DNA from: a virus
Virus record (IMG/VR): IMGVR_UViG_3300012039_000026
Span: 1 to 24,417 of that record
DNA: 24,417 bases
Reading direction: 5' to 3' (one strand)
Below are positions 6,511 through 12,471 of this stretch, piece after piece. The translations under genes and the position numbers were made by a program. Below the pieces are notes generated by a model. The model was not told the DNA's origin. It saw only the letters and a list, made by a program, of their open reading frames with translations, and did not search any database. Each line of letters starts with the position of its first letter. Positions within the stretch are counted from its first letter, which is position 1.

Positions 6511-7412
6511 TAGAGAGCCAACTCCCGCACATGCCACGGCTTGCCGTCGTTCATCGCCCGCCACTCTCCGAAGAACTGTCCTTCAAAGGCTGTCCAATCC
6601 CCTTCCAACAACTGCCGTCGCCGCATCTCTGGCAGGTTCTCGAGCGTCTCCCGGTAATCCGGGTCGATATACGGGTTGTCGTCCAACCGCGCTTCGATGA
6701 AATGCCAGTGCGCCGGGTTATACTTCGGATACTTCTCCCGATCCGGGGCCTGGTCGATAAAGAAGTCCTTCACCCACAACGCCCCACGCCCACCAGGGTT
6801 ACTCGCCGTCCACACCTTCGCCCCACCACTCGCCAGCACTTCCGCCTTCGACGTCCGCGCCCGCGTCATAATCTCCAACGCCGGCCCCTCGTCAAACGTC
6901 ACCAACTCGTCAAACACGATCCGGTCATACTCCGTGCTCAAGTAGTTCTGCGCGTCTGACTCCGTCTCGCAATGCCCCGCCTGAATCAACGACCCGTTCG
7001 GGAACCGCATCAGCTTCTTCCCGTCCAGATACTCCGCCCCCAACCGCGGCGCATCCTTCAGAAACTCCCGGAGATGCGTATCCTCCAACTGCTTGTAGGT
7101 ACGACGTAGCAGCAGACACGTCAAGTCCCGCACATTCAGACAGTCCCGATACAACGCCTCCCGTAACTGCCGACTCTTCCCAGGACCAGCCGCGCCCCCG
7201 TTCAACGTGTGCTTCCATCCCGCCTGCGCCTCATGCGCCTCCACCTGCTTCGGCGTCGGCACATACCGCCACGTCCGCTTCTTACTCTTCTTCTCCATCA
7301 ACGCCGAGGCCCACGCCGACTGCCGCCGCCGACACGCCAATGACCCGCTGCACCAGTAGGCTCCTTCAGCCAGGACCAGCGGGGCCCGGCACCAACAACA
7401 GGTCGCGGTCAT
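6510..7412 (-). CDS. Large terminase, N-terminal ATPase part (separate gene)
   Basis: This 300-aa protein is the DNA-packaging motor half of a large terminase. Walker A is GGAAGPGKS (72-80), followed by LLRRTYKQLEDTHL (101-114), Walker B is RIVFDE (164-169), and a coupling-type motif TASNPGG lies at 202-208. An N-terminal Cys cluster (CCWC, then CSGSLAC, residues 5-27) suggests a zinc finger. It ends at HVRELAL after GDWTAFEGQFFGEWRAMNDG, exactly where an intact terminase would continue into the nuclease domain, which is encoded separately at 5475-6107. ATG 7412 was chosen because ATGA overlaps the previous stop. The intact family is usually about 450-550 residues; here the sum of both parts is 510. 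Confidence 0.9.
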   Translation of the reverse strand: MTATCCWCRAPLVLAEGAYWCSGSLACRRRQSAWASALMEKKSKKRTWRYVPTPKQVEAHEAQAGWKHTLNGGAAGPGKSRQLREALYRDCLNVRDLTCLLLRRTYKQLEDTHLREFLKDAPRLGAEYLDGKKLMRFPNGSLIQAGHCETESDAQNYLSTEYDRIVFDELVTFDEGPALEIMTRARTSKAEVLASGGAKVWTASNPGGRGALWVKDFFIDQAPDREKYPKYNPAHWHFIEARLDDNPYIDPDYRETLENLPEMRRRQLLEGDWTAFEGQFFGEWRAMNDGKPWHVRELAL

Positions 7413-7690
7413 CGCATGGCATGGCCGACACACCACCCGCCACAGGCCGAACATGGCGCATACGTGGCCGTAATCACCTGCTGCTCATGGTCCCAGTCCA
7501 TCGCCTGCACATACCCAATGTTGACCTTACCCAAATCTGGGTCGGTCGTATACGCTATAGGGCCAAGGCCATCGCCCCTAGGGTCCCCTGCCTGGTCCCG
7601 CGCCGAGCAGCCCCCCTCCCCCTCCCCCCGTGCTTGGCCTGGTTTCGCTCGAGTATCCATAACCTGTGTTATGCGACCCAAGATCTCCAC
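7409..7690 (-). CDS. Small Gly- and Cys-containing protein before the terminase
   Basis: This 93-aa frame (GTG 7690; ATG 7660, MDTRAKPG, is an alternative) ends in an ATGA overlap with the terminase ATPase gene. The first half is low complexity, encoded by a run of 17 G interrupted by two A (7611-7629) and reading ARGEGEGGC. The second half looks like ordinary protein, with VNIGYVQAMDWDHEQQVITA and a CSACGGWC pair that may bind zinc. No good Shine-Dalgarno is seen before either start. I recognise no family. Indels in the G run could shift the frame, so the N-terminus is uncertain while the C-terminus is firm. Confidence 0.6.
   Translation of the reverse strand: MEILGRITQVMDTRAKPGQARGEGEGGCSARDQAGDPRGDGLGPIAYTTDPDLGKVNIGYVQAMDWDHEQQVITATYAPCSACGGWCVGHAMR
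7611..7629 (-). other. G-rich tract (G6-A-G5-A-G6) on the coding strand
   Basis: The plus strand reads C6-T-C5-T-C6, so the coding strand and its mRNA carry 17 G in 19 bases. With several possible splits of the runs this could form a G-quadruplex. It lies inside the small gene upstream of the terminase ATPase. It is also a place where sequencing or replication slippage is likely. Confidence 0.6.
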
Positions 7691-7717
7691 TTAGTGAGGT
7701 TATCCACAGCCTAAGCC

Positions 7718-8170
7718 CTACTCATGATCAGGCGAAAGCGAAGGGGATATGGCGAAGGTCTGTATCTCAATAACCGGTGGGTCGAGTGGCCTATCAGCCT
7801 GGCCCATGACCACGACCACGTTGTTCCCAGCCCCAGCCTGATCCTCACGCACGACATCCAGCTTCCCAAGGGCCTTGAGTGCGACTGTGCTGTCTTTGGT
7901 GTTAACGACGGTCTGAGCCAGTTTCAGGGCTCCACCCTCGAGCCGCTTGCGGGCTAGCTCACGGCTATCCATGAACTTGGCAAGCGTGTCACTGACGGTT
8001 GAGAGGCTACAGCCCACGAGCGAGGCTGTTTCGGTTTGTGTCTTCCCCAACGCAGCCATGTTCAGAATTAAGGCTATGTCGTCTTTGGTTAGACGTTTGT
8101 AATCAATGGGCCGTGACCGTGTCAGGGCTTGTGTTGAGCCTGGACTATCGGTTGAGTCTAGGCCACTCAT
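7718..8170 (-). CDS. Small terminase subunit (likely)
   Basis: This 150-aa protein has an N-terminal helix-turn-helix (about residues 28-70: DDIALILNMAALGKTQTETA, then SLVGCSLSTVSDTLAKFM), a middle helical region (residues 72-110), and an acidic, Pro-rich tail. The size, the HTH and its place two genes upstream of the terminase ATPase fit the small terminase, which binds the packaging site and recruits the motor. HTH proteins of other function are not excluded. ATG 8170 overlaps the previous stop as ATGA. A 27-nt gap follows before the next gene. Confidence 0.75.
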   Translation of the reverse strand: MSGLDSTDSPGSTQALTRSRPIDYKRLTKDDIALILNMAALGKTQTETASLVGCSLSTVSDTLAKFMDSRELARKRLEGGALKLAQTVVNTKDSTVALKALGKLDVVREDQAGAGNNVVVVMGQADRPLDPPVIEIQTFAISPSLSPDHE

Positions 8171-8361
8171 GGTTTGTGTTTATAGCAGCAGAACGGGATG
8201 CTGGGCTGGCCCTTGCGAGCTGGAGTTCGGTAAAGCGCGATAGAGCCACATTGGTGGCAGACAATCTGTAACTTGGCAGCGTGGTCAAGCTCGGCCTTAC
8301 GTTCGGCCGTGAGTGGCTTGGACCAGAATGCTGGCCTGTACGTTGTTGTGCAGAATCGCAT
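8167..8361 (-). CDS. Small zinc-ribbon protein, first gene of the packaging operon
   Basis: This 64-aa basic protein contains CHQC and, after about 20 residues, FCCYKHKP, so it may hold a zinc ion. The N-terminus (MRFCTTTYRPAFWSKPLTAE) is followed by a Lys/Ala helix. It is the first gene of the minus-strand packaging/head operon and its stop overlaps the small terminase start as ATGA. A modest GAG precedes ATG 8361 by about 5 nt. Similar tiny zinc ribbons often precede terminase genes in phages, but their function is not established. Confidence 0.65.
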   Translation of the reverse strand: MRFCTTTYRPAFWSKPLTAERKAELDHAAKLQIVCHQCGSIALYRTPARKGQPSIPFCCYKHKP

Positions 8362-8557
8362 GCTCTCAAAGGATTGTGGACCCCAGATGAGAGCCTGTCA
8401 CTACGGCATATCGCAGCATATCGCAACATTCTCCCTGTAGCTAGATTAATGTGTCCTCTAAAGGCTGCATTATCCGTGTGTAGGACGACTTATTTATGTG
8501 ATAGGTAGACTTCTCGTGATGTGCCTTTGTGCTTGAGCGATAATCATTAGGATATCT
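8362..8557. promoter_or_regulatory. Divergent intergenic region between packaging operon and plus-strand cassette
   Basis: These 196 nt separate genes starting at 8361 (minus) and 8558 (plus), so promoters in both directions are expected. The segment is clearly more AT-rich than its neighbours (stretches such as GACTTATTTATGTGATAG and GATAATCATTAGGATAT) and holds a tandem 10-bp repeat. I could not find a convincing -35/-10 pair on either strand: the best plus-strand candidate is TTGTGC, 17 nt, GGATAT. The regulatory role is inferred from layout and composition. No ORF of useful length is seen. Confidence 0.5.
8406..8425. repeat. Tandem 10-bp direct repeat, possible operator
   Basis: GCATATCGCA occurs twice in immediate succession, one helical turn per unit. 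It lies 45-64 nt upstream of the first gene of the packaging operon. The spacing would place two bound proteins on the same face of DNA. Candidate binders include the ribbon-helix-helix and HTH proteins encoded nearby. No proof of binding is available. Confidence 0.6.
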
Positions 8558-8842
8558 GTGAGGTTATCATCTGGCATGGCTCATGCTCTAGTGAGAGGCA
8601 TGTCTATCAACAGAGTTTACCCGGCACAGATGCAACCGACTCGACATGAAAAGCTTGAATGGTCGCGTATGGCCCAATCGGCCTATAACAGCGATCGGAA
8701 CGACTGGGGCCATCGCTACTCGGCGTACGCCTCCATCCGTGACACGTCAACCATTCCACTGATCGTGTTCGATACACTCCAGCAGCACTATCGTCAGTGG
8801 CTCATCGGTGGATGGGCCGCAGTAGAAGCAGGAACCAACTAA
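8558..8842 (+). CDS. Small early-type protein of unknown function
   Basis: This 94-aa protein is the first of the plus-strand cassette. GTG 8558 has AGGA at a good 5-6 nt spacing; ATG 8576 (MAHALVRG) and ATG 8600 (MSINRV) are alternatives. The body has a Ser/Asp/Tyr-rich part (EWSRMAQSAYNSDRNDWGHR) and a C-terminal helix with several Trp (HYRQWLIGGWAAVEAG). No domain is recognised. The divergence from structural genes and the small size are typical of early host-takeover genes, which is inference. A repeat element follows its stop codon. Confidence 0.6.
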   Translation: MRLSSGMAHALVRGMSINRVYPAQMQPTRHEKLEWSRMAQSAYNSDRNDWGHRYSAYASIRDTSTIPLIVFDTLQQHYRQWLIGGWAAVEAGTN

Positions 8843-8847
8843 CCCAG

Positions 8848-8865
8848 CATCACGCTAACCTGAAA
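8848..8865 (+). repeat. Intergenic 18-nt repeat, copy 1
   Basis: CATCACGCTAACCTGAAA lies 5 nt after the stop of the 8558 gene and overlaps a small hairpin, AACCT-GAA-AGGTT (8857-8869). The 3' arm of that hairpin carries the AAAGG that may act as ribosome binding site for ATG 8878. A second copy with one mismatch is at 9079-9096. Confidence 0.75.
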
Positions 8866-8877
8866 GGTTGTAAGCAG

Positions 8878-9078
8878 ATGACTAAGACACTCACAGCTGG
8901 AGACTATATCCAAGACACGATCGGTCATTGGTACCGCGTGCTAGAGATTCAGGCGCAAGGGTATCGACTCAAGGTGGATCAGGTATACGTCTCACACAAC
9001 TCCGATAACGGCGCGACCAAGTTTAACTCGTACGGTTATCGGCCGATCGTTATGGGTCGGTCGGACTTCAAAGACTAA
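8878..9078 (+). CDS. Small beta-rich protein of unknown function
   Basis: This 66-aa protein begins MTKTLTAGDYIQDTIGHWYR and looks like a small beta barrel, with alternating hydrophobic residues and a Gly/Asp turn (LKVDQVYVSHNSDNG). ATG 8878 is preceded by AAAGG about 9 nt upstream, located in the 3' arm of a small hairpin, which might modulate translation. Longer in-frame starts would extend into the previous gene and read as low-quality sequence. No family is recognised. The gene is followed directly by a repeat element shared with the gene in front. Confidence 0.6.
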   Translation: MTKTLTAGDYIQDTIGHWYRVLEIQAQGYRLKVDQVYVSHNSDNGATKFNSYGYRPIVMGRSDFKD

Positions 9079-9096
9079 CATCACGCTAACCCGAAA
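9079..9096 (+). repeat. Intergenic 18-nt repeat, copy 2
   Basis: CATCACGCTAACCCGAAA begins at the base right after the TAA of the 8878 gene. It matches copy 1 (8848-8865) except for C in place of T at position 14. That change, and the sequence that follows, removes the AACCT/AGGTT hairpin seen at copy 1. Confidence 0.75.
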
Positions 9097-9104
9097 TCCG
9101 CCTC

Positions 9105-9197
9105 GTGGCATCTATTATCCTCGCGTGGGGATTGGCCTCGGCCGCCTCTGCCCCGCTCAATAACTTGGCCGAACAGATCGCACGGGTGAACCGATGA
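9105..9197 (+). CDS. Possible 30-aa hydrophobic leader-like peptide
   Basis: GTG 9105 opens a 30-codon frame reading VASIILAWGLASAASAPLNN, then LAEQIARVNR. The first 16 residues are a short hydrophobic segment ending ASA, like a signal peptide. The stop overlaps ATG 9194 of the next gene as ATGA, the arrangement used by most genes here, and this is the main argument that it is translated. No good ribosome binding site is visible before the GTG. It could be a leader peptide that couples translation to the 9194 gene, or chance. Confidence 0.4.
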   Translation: MASIILAWGLASAASAPLNNLAEQIARVNR

Positions 9198-9781
9198 CAC
9201 GCCCAGTCAACGCCACGGAACGGCTAGCCTTACGTCAGGCCTTCATACCCAAGGATTACAGCCCATACCTTGAGCATGAGAACAGCTCAGCCCTGTATGT
9301 CAGGGACTACACGTTCCCCACTGGATCAACCAAGTACTACGCAATAGCCTTCTGGGGCACCTCGGCTAAGCCCCTCTGGCATCACAGCTTCAAGACCATT
9401 GAGCAGCGCGATCGCATGATCGGAGAGTTCAGGGATCGCGTGAACCATTCAGTTGAGTACAAAGCTAAGCAGAAGGCCAGTGAACTTGCCGGCGTCTGCA
9501 CGCTCAAGGTCGGTGACATCGTCAACACATCCTGGGGATACGACCAGACAAACGTCGACTTCTTCGTGGTTACCCGTGTATCGGCCAAGATGGTCTGGGT
9601 AAGGCCCATTGCCTCCGATTATGAGGCGACCGGGCATATGTGCGGCCGAGCTTGGCCTGTCGTGCCAGTTCGCATGGTAGGCGAGGAAACCAAGCACGTC
9701 TGCCGCGGCTCGTCATTCTCTATCGATGGTCACGGCGCCTCGTTGACCACGGGCGACAAGTACACCAGTAGCTACGCATAA
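9194..9781 (+). CDS. Conserved phage/plasmid protein with SWGYDQTNVDFF motif
   Basis: This 195-aa protein has two parts. The N-terminal part (about 30-90) contains YYAIAFWGTSAKPLWHHSF, then KTIEQRDRMIGEF. The C-terminal part contains VGDIVNTSWGYDQTNVDFF (106-124), followed by VVTRVSAKMVWVRPI, which looks like a small beta barrel. I recognise the SWGYDQTNVDF motif from conserved hypothetical proteins on plasmids and phages; the function is unknown. ATG 9194 begins in an ATGA overlap with the 30-codon frame upstream. It is the largest gene of the plus-strand cassette. No catalytic signature is apparent. Confidence 0.75.
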   Translation: MTRPVNATERLALRQAFIPKDYSPYLEHENSSALYVRDYTFPTGSTKYYAIAFWGTSAKPLWHHSFKTIEQRDRMIGEFRDRVNHSVEYKAKQKASELAGVCTLKVGDIVNTSWGYDQTNVDFFVVTRVSAKMVWVRPIASDYEATGHMCGRAWPVVPVRMVGEETKHVCRGSSFSIDGHGASLTTGDKYTSSYA

Positions 9782-9791
9782 GGAGCATCCA

Positions 9792-10178
9792 ATGTCTGCC
9801 ATGTCTTATAAACTCTCAGATTGGGACAAAGCCCACAGGGCCGGACGGCGTGTGTTCTTTGAGTCGTCCACGCTCACGATCCGCCAATGCCCCGAGAATC
9901 ACATGCTGGCCTATCGACAGGCCTATGCCCCGTATAGGTGGATACCTGCCCCAGACAAGGCGAGCACCATCAACGCGCATTCCCTCGGGTTTGTGCTGGA
10001 CCAGAATCAGGGCCTAGCTGGTGATGCTATGGCCGATGCCGTGGAACTTGGGTTCTGGGGTGAACTGGGCCATAAGACCAGTTCTCAGGAACTCACAGGC
10101 TGCACACATGAACCCGCGCCAGAGTTCACAATCTGCGCGTCATGTTATACACGCATGGTGCTGGATCGGGTGGAATAG
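9792..10178 (+). CDS. Small phage protein with C-terminal Cys pair
   Basis: This 128-aa protein starts at ATG 9792 behind an ideal AAGGAG six nt upstream. The middle contains ESSTLTIRQCPENHMLAYRQ and an Asp/Ala/Gly-rich stretch. The C-terminus has GCTHEP and FTICASCYTRMVLDRVE, a C-x-H/CxxC set that could form a small zinc finger. No family is recognised. It sits between the SWGYDQTNVDF protein and the ribbon-helix-helix gene with a 1-nt gap to the latter, so the three are likely one transcript. Confidence 0.65.
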   Translation: MSAMSYKLSDWDKAHRAGRRVFFESSTLTIRQCPENHMLAYRQAYAPYRWIPAPDKASTINAHSLGFVLDQNQGLAGDAMADAVELGFWGELGHKTSSQELTGCTHEPAPEFTICASCYTRMVLDRVE

Positions 10179-10179
10179 G

Positions 10180-10341
10180 ATGGCCGCCTACATTCTCCGC
10201 AACATCGATCCAGCCCTGTGGTCCCGTGTCAAGGCCATGTCCGAGGCTGAGGGTATCCCGCTCAGGGCCGTGATACTCAAGCTGTTGGAGCTGTACGGGT
10301 TAGGTGAGGTCGTGATCAGGGCAGACAGGAAGGGGAATTGA
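10180..10341 (+). CDS. Ribbon-helix-helix (Arc-like) DNA-binding protein
   Basis: This 53-aa protein begins MAAYILRNIDPALWSRVKAM. It has a short N-terminal strand (AYILRNI), helix 1 (PALWSRVKAMSEAEG), a turn, and helix 2 (PLRAVILKLLELYGLG), which is the ribbon-helix-helix layout of small phage and plasmid repressors such as Arc. Such proteins dimerise and insert the beta ribbon in the major groove. ATG 10180 follows the previous stop by 1 nt, with GGTGGAATAGG upstream. It could bind the tandem repeat at 8406-8425 and control the divergent promoters, but that link is inference. Confidence 0.75.
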   Translation: MAAYILRNIDPALWSRVKAMSEAEGIPLRAVILKLLELYGLGEVVIRADRKGN

Positions 10342-10343
10342 GT

Positions 10344-10604
10344 ATGACATCCAGGGCCGATCGTGTCGCCGTGTTACAGGCCGAGTTAGATGCCGCAAGC
10401 AACGCCCTTGCCATGCTGTACAAATCGCCAGAATTGGAGGCTGCCAATCATCGGTATCTGGTCGCGTTTGAGATGCTGCGGGCCTTTAATGAGGCGCAAC
10501 GTCACTTCAAGGGCAGCGTTGCTCCATTCGCAGACTTGGCCCCATCGCCATCCCGCGACAGGGCCCTTGACAGATGGCGCAAAGTCACGAATGGAGATTG
10601 CTAG
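10344..10604 (+). CDS. Small helical protein of unknown function
   Basis: This 86-aa, Ala/Leu-rich helical protein (RADRVAVLQAELDAASNALA, then MLYKSPELEAANHRYLVAFE) looks like a helical hairpin or coiled coil. ATG 10344 was preferred because GGGG lies 8 nt upstream; TTG 10338 would overlap the previous stop as TTGA and add two residues. The last 20 nt overlap the 3' end of the excisionase-like gene on the opposite strand, so the two transcripts are convergent with no terminator between them. Function unknown. Confidence 0.65.
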   Translation: MTSRADRVAVLQAELDAASNALAMLYKSPELEAANHRYLVAFEMLRAFNEAQRHFKGSVAPFADLAPSPSRDRALDRWRKVTNGDC

Positions 10605-10752
10605 TATCTTGGGGAGTGGGCTGGGCAATGTGCCACCAGCCCTTTTCCCCGATCTTGATGGCCTGGACGTCACCCTTGGCGATCCACCGCTTGACCGTTT
10701 CCGGGTGTACGCCGAGGGCCTGGGCGTATTCCTTGACCGATAGCCAGGTCAT
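10585..10752 (-). CDS. Excisionase/MerR-type helix-turn-helix protein
   Basis: This 55-aa protein begins MTWLSVKEYAQALGVHPETV and continues KRWIAKGDVQAIKIGEKGWW. It shows the winged-helix layout of phage excisionases and small MerR-like DNA-binding proteins: an entry helix (SVKEYAQALG), a recognition helix (HPETVKRWIAKG) and a beta wing (AIKIGEKGWWHI). ATG 10752 overlaps the previous stop as ATGA. Excisionases bend attachment-site DNA to direct excision, while relatives act as repressors. No integrase is visible in the window, so a regulatory role is equally possible. The 3' end overlaps a plus-strand gene by 20 nt. Confidence 0.75.
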   Translation of the reverse strand: MTWLSVKEYAQALGVHPETVKRWIAKGDVQAIKIGEKGWWHIAQPTPQDTSNLHS

Positions 10753-10904
10753 TTATCCAGCCTATCCGCCCAGAGGTGGACCTGCTCCAGATCCTTGGCG
10801 TGGTACACCTTGAAGGCCCGCATCTCTTGAGCCAGGGCCTTGTTCTCTGCCCGCAGTTCGGCTAGCTGCTTGAGCACGTAATTGAGTACCACGATCTCGC
10901 TCAA
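10749..10904 (-). CDS. 51-aa coiled-coil peptide
   Basis: A TTG at 10904 opens a 51-codon frame reading LSEIVVLNYVLKQLAELRAE and on through NKALAQEMRAFKVYHAKDLE, a clear amphipathic coiled coil. AAGGAAG lies 8 nt upstream of the TTG. The start overlaps the previous stop (TTGA) and the stop overlaps the excisionase-like ATG (ATGA). The double overlap and the regular heptad-like pattern support translation. Function unknown; it might dimerise with a neighbour. Confidence 0.6.
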   Translation of the reverse strand: MSEIVVLNYVLKQLAELRAENKALAQEMRAFKVYHAKDLEQVHLWADRLDK

Positions 10905-11137
10905 TGCTTGGCTTCCTTGGCGCGTTGCGCGAGACGTTGCCGGAGCAGATCCCGGCCTTCTCGGGCCAGTTCTCGAGTCTCCCTGACAGCCTTGAATTGG
11001 GCGGTCTGCTCCTGTTCCGCCGCAATCAGTTGGAGTAAGCAGGCCGAGATGGCGATCTGGCCGGCCTCAACGCTGAGAATGAACCAGACCAGCGCCACTA
11101 AGATCAGAGCTAACAACACCGCCACCAATATCATCAT
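10901..11137 (-). CDS. Small single-pass membrane protein with coiled-coil tail
   Basis: This 78-aa protein has one strong N-terminal membrane helix (MILVAVLLALILVALVWFIL, residues 2-21), then a charged helical tail (ETRELAREGRDLLRQRL, then AQRAKEAKH). ATG 11137 overlaps the previous stop as ATGA. The topology resembles inner-membrane spanin (Rz-like) or other phage membrane accessories, but no endolysin or holin is visible nearby, so a lysis role is only a possibility. It belongs to the tail end of the fibre operon. Confidence 0.65.
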   Translation of the reverse strand: MMILVAVLLALILVALVWFILSVEAGQIAISACLLQLIAAEQEQTAQFKAVRETRELAREGRDLLRQRLAQRAKEAKH

Positions 11138-11397
11138 GCCGTTGCGTCCTCGATTAGCTTCCGAAGCCTAGCCGTATATTCCCCGGTACACTGCTCGCGC
11201 AGATACTTCACAATCAGTGCTCCCACGTCAGGGTGGATTGAGCCGTAGAACGTTCGCAGAAACACGCTAATCCGTGTGTTGATGTCGAGTATGGTGTTGC
11301 CGACAATAGCACCAATATCAGCCCAGACATTCTCTTCCCACGCCAGGTCGGACCATGTCCCACTCGCCCAGACGCTACCGACTGGCCCGGCCGGCAC
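11134..11397 (-). CDS. Small protein following the fibre-like gene
   Basis: This 87-aa protein begins at GTG 11397, directly after the TAG of the fibre-like gene (TAGGTG), with GGGG 8 nt upstream. The N-terminus (PAGPVGSVWASGTWSDLAWE) is Gly/Ser/Trp-rich and resembles terminal segments of phage fibre proteins. The rest is helical (DINTRISVFLRTFYGSIHPD, then VGALIVKYLREQ). It may be a fibre-associated accessory, or a C-terminal fibre piece separated by a stop codon. No family is recognised. Confidence 0.6.
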   Translation of the reverse strand: MPAGPVGSVWASGTWSDLAWEENVWADIGAIVGNTILDINTRISVFLRTFYGSIHPDVGALIVKYLREQCTGEYTARLRKLIEDATA

Positions 11398-12471
11398 CTA
11401 TGGACCCCACGGTGTTCCAGCACCATCACCAAGCACGGTCACGTCGTTGATACGCTGCACATTGGCATCGACCACGTTCGCCACCGTAAAGGTCAGGCTA
11501 TCGGTCTTGGCCTTGATCGCGGCCACTTCGGTATCCACGGCCGCAAGGATGTCTGCGATCTCGGTATCCAGGAAGTTATCGACATCAGACACGGCCGCTA
11601 GGACTGCATCGTCAGCCCCAGCGAGAGCCGTAGCAAGTTCCGCATTCGTAGGCAGGTCATCCACGCTGGTTTGGAGGGTGGTTACCGCCGTGGCTGTGGC
11701 GAGCCCTGCCTGGAGCTCCGTGGTGACATCCGGGTCCAACTTGGCCGCGGTTATGGCATTCGCCGCAAAGGATGAGGCCGTAATGCCCCCGGCGCCTACT
11801 GAACCCACCGCACCAGTGACACTCCCGACTGCCCCTGTCACGCTGCCCACGGCGCCAGTCACTGACCCGACCGCACCAGTGACAGACCCCACGGACCCGG
11901 AGAGGTTCCCCGTGATGCTGCCAATAATATCCATCGTCTGATTGGGTAGGTTGATGTTGGTCAGGCCAGCCCCGGCCGCACCAATCTCAGCCGTATCAAC
12001 CAGAATATCGTTGATCTTGGTGACAATCTGGGCATCGGCATCTAATCCGCCGGCATCGCTGATAATGAGCCCACCGGCCGCATCCGCCGCAGCAGCGGGA
12101 AGCGCCGTACCAGCCAGGCCTCGAGTCGCGCTGATGAGCCGGACATGCAAGGTTTCCGTGAATGCCGTCGCCACCTTCACGGTGAGATAGACGTTATCCA
12201 CGCCAGACGCGAAGGCCGCATCAGGCCAGTCCACGCGGTACACCCCGGGCTGGTCCGTGCCATCAATTTCAAAGGCCGTATTATCTGAGTGGGCTGAGTT
12301 CGCCGCGCCAAGGGCCGTGGCGTCTACCTTCGCGGCCGGCGTCTCACCAGATCGCGTGTATTGCAGATCGATATTGGTAATCGTGAGGCCGGTGGCGTCT
12401 AGCCCTGTCGCCGACAGCCGTAAGTGAAAATACGTGGTGACGTCGGTCGCGCCAATGGTGACAATCTGCAC
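11398..12471 (-). CDS. Tail-fibre-like protein with GSVTGAV repeats
   Basis: This 357-aa protein has an N-terminal beta domain (about 1-115, with VDATALGAANSAHSDNTAFE and GVYRVDWPDAAFASGVDN) of the kind found at the base of phage tail or baseplate proteins. A conserved GLAGTALPAAAADAAGG segment (118-134) follows, then a Gly/Ser/Thr/Val repeat of four 7-residue units GSVTGAV (about 191-227), and a helical trimeric-looking C-terminal part. GTG 12471 follows the preceding TAA with no gap. The composition fits a fibre or host-recognition structural protein. No enzymatic motif is visible. Confidence 0.7.
   Translation of the reverse strand: MQIVTIGATDVTTYFHLRLSATGLDATGLTITNIDLQYTRSGETPAAKVDATALGAANSAHSDNTAFEIDGTDQPGVYRVDWPDAAFASGVDNVYLTVKVATAFTETLHVRLISATRGLAGTALPAAAADAAGGLIISDAGGLDADAQIVTKINDILVDTAEIGAAGAGLTNINLPNQTMDIIGSITGNLSGSVGSVTGAVGSVTGAVGSVTGAVGSVTGAVGSVGAGGITASSFAANAITAAKLDPDVTTELQAGLATATAVTTLQTSVDDLPTNAELATALAGADDAVLAAVSDVDNFLDTEIADILAAVDTEVAAIKAKTDSLTFTVANVVDANVQRINDVTVLGDGAGTPWGP
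11791..11901 (-). repeat. In-frame 21-bp tandem repeats coding GSVTGAV
   Basis: Four consecutive 21-bp units encode GSVTGAV, flanked by partial units. The copies differ mainly at third codon positions (for example GGG TCA GTG ACT against GGC AGC GTG ACA), so the peptide repeat is conserved while the DNA has diverged. This points to an old expansion kept for its protein structure. Confidence 0.8.

Noticed and set aside
10762-11025. 87-aa Arg/Gly-rich minus-strand frame
   Set aside because: It overlaps two genes linked by 4-nt overlaps and has the composition of a shadow frame.
11134-11137. Lysis cassette based on the small membrane protein at 10901-11137
   Set aside because: No endolysin, holin pair or outer-membrane spanin is visible nearby, so a lysis role was not called.
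11276-11941. Plus-strand open frame with PTAPVT repeats
   Set aside because: It is the antisense reading of the GSVTGAV-coding repeats. The third-position variation fits the minus-strand frame, not this one.
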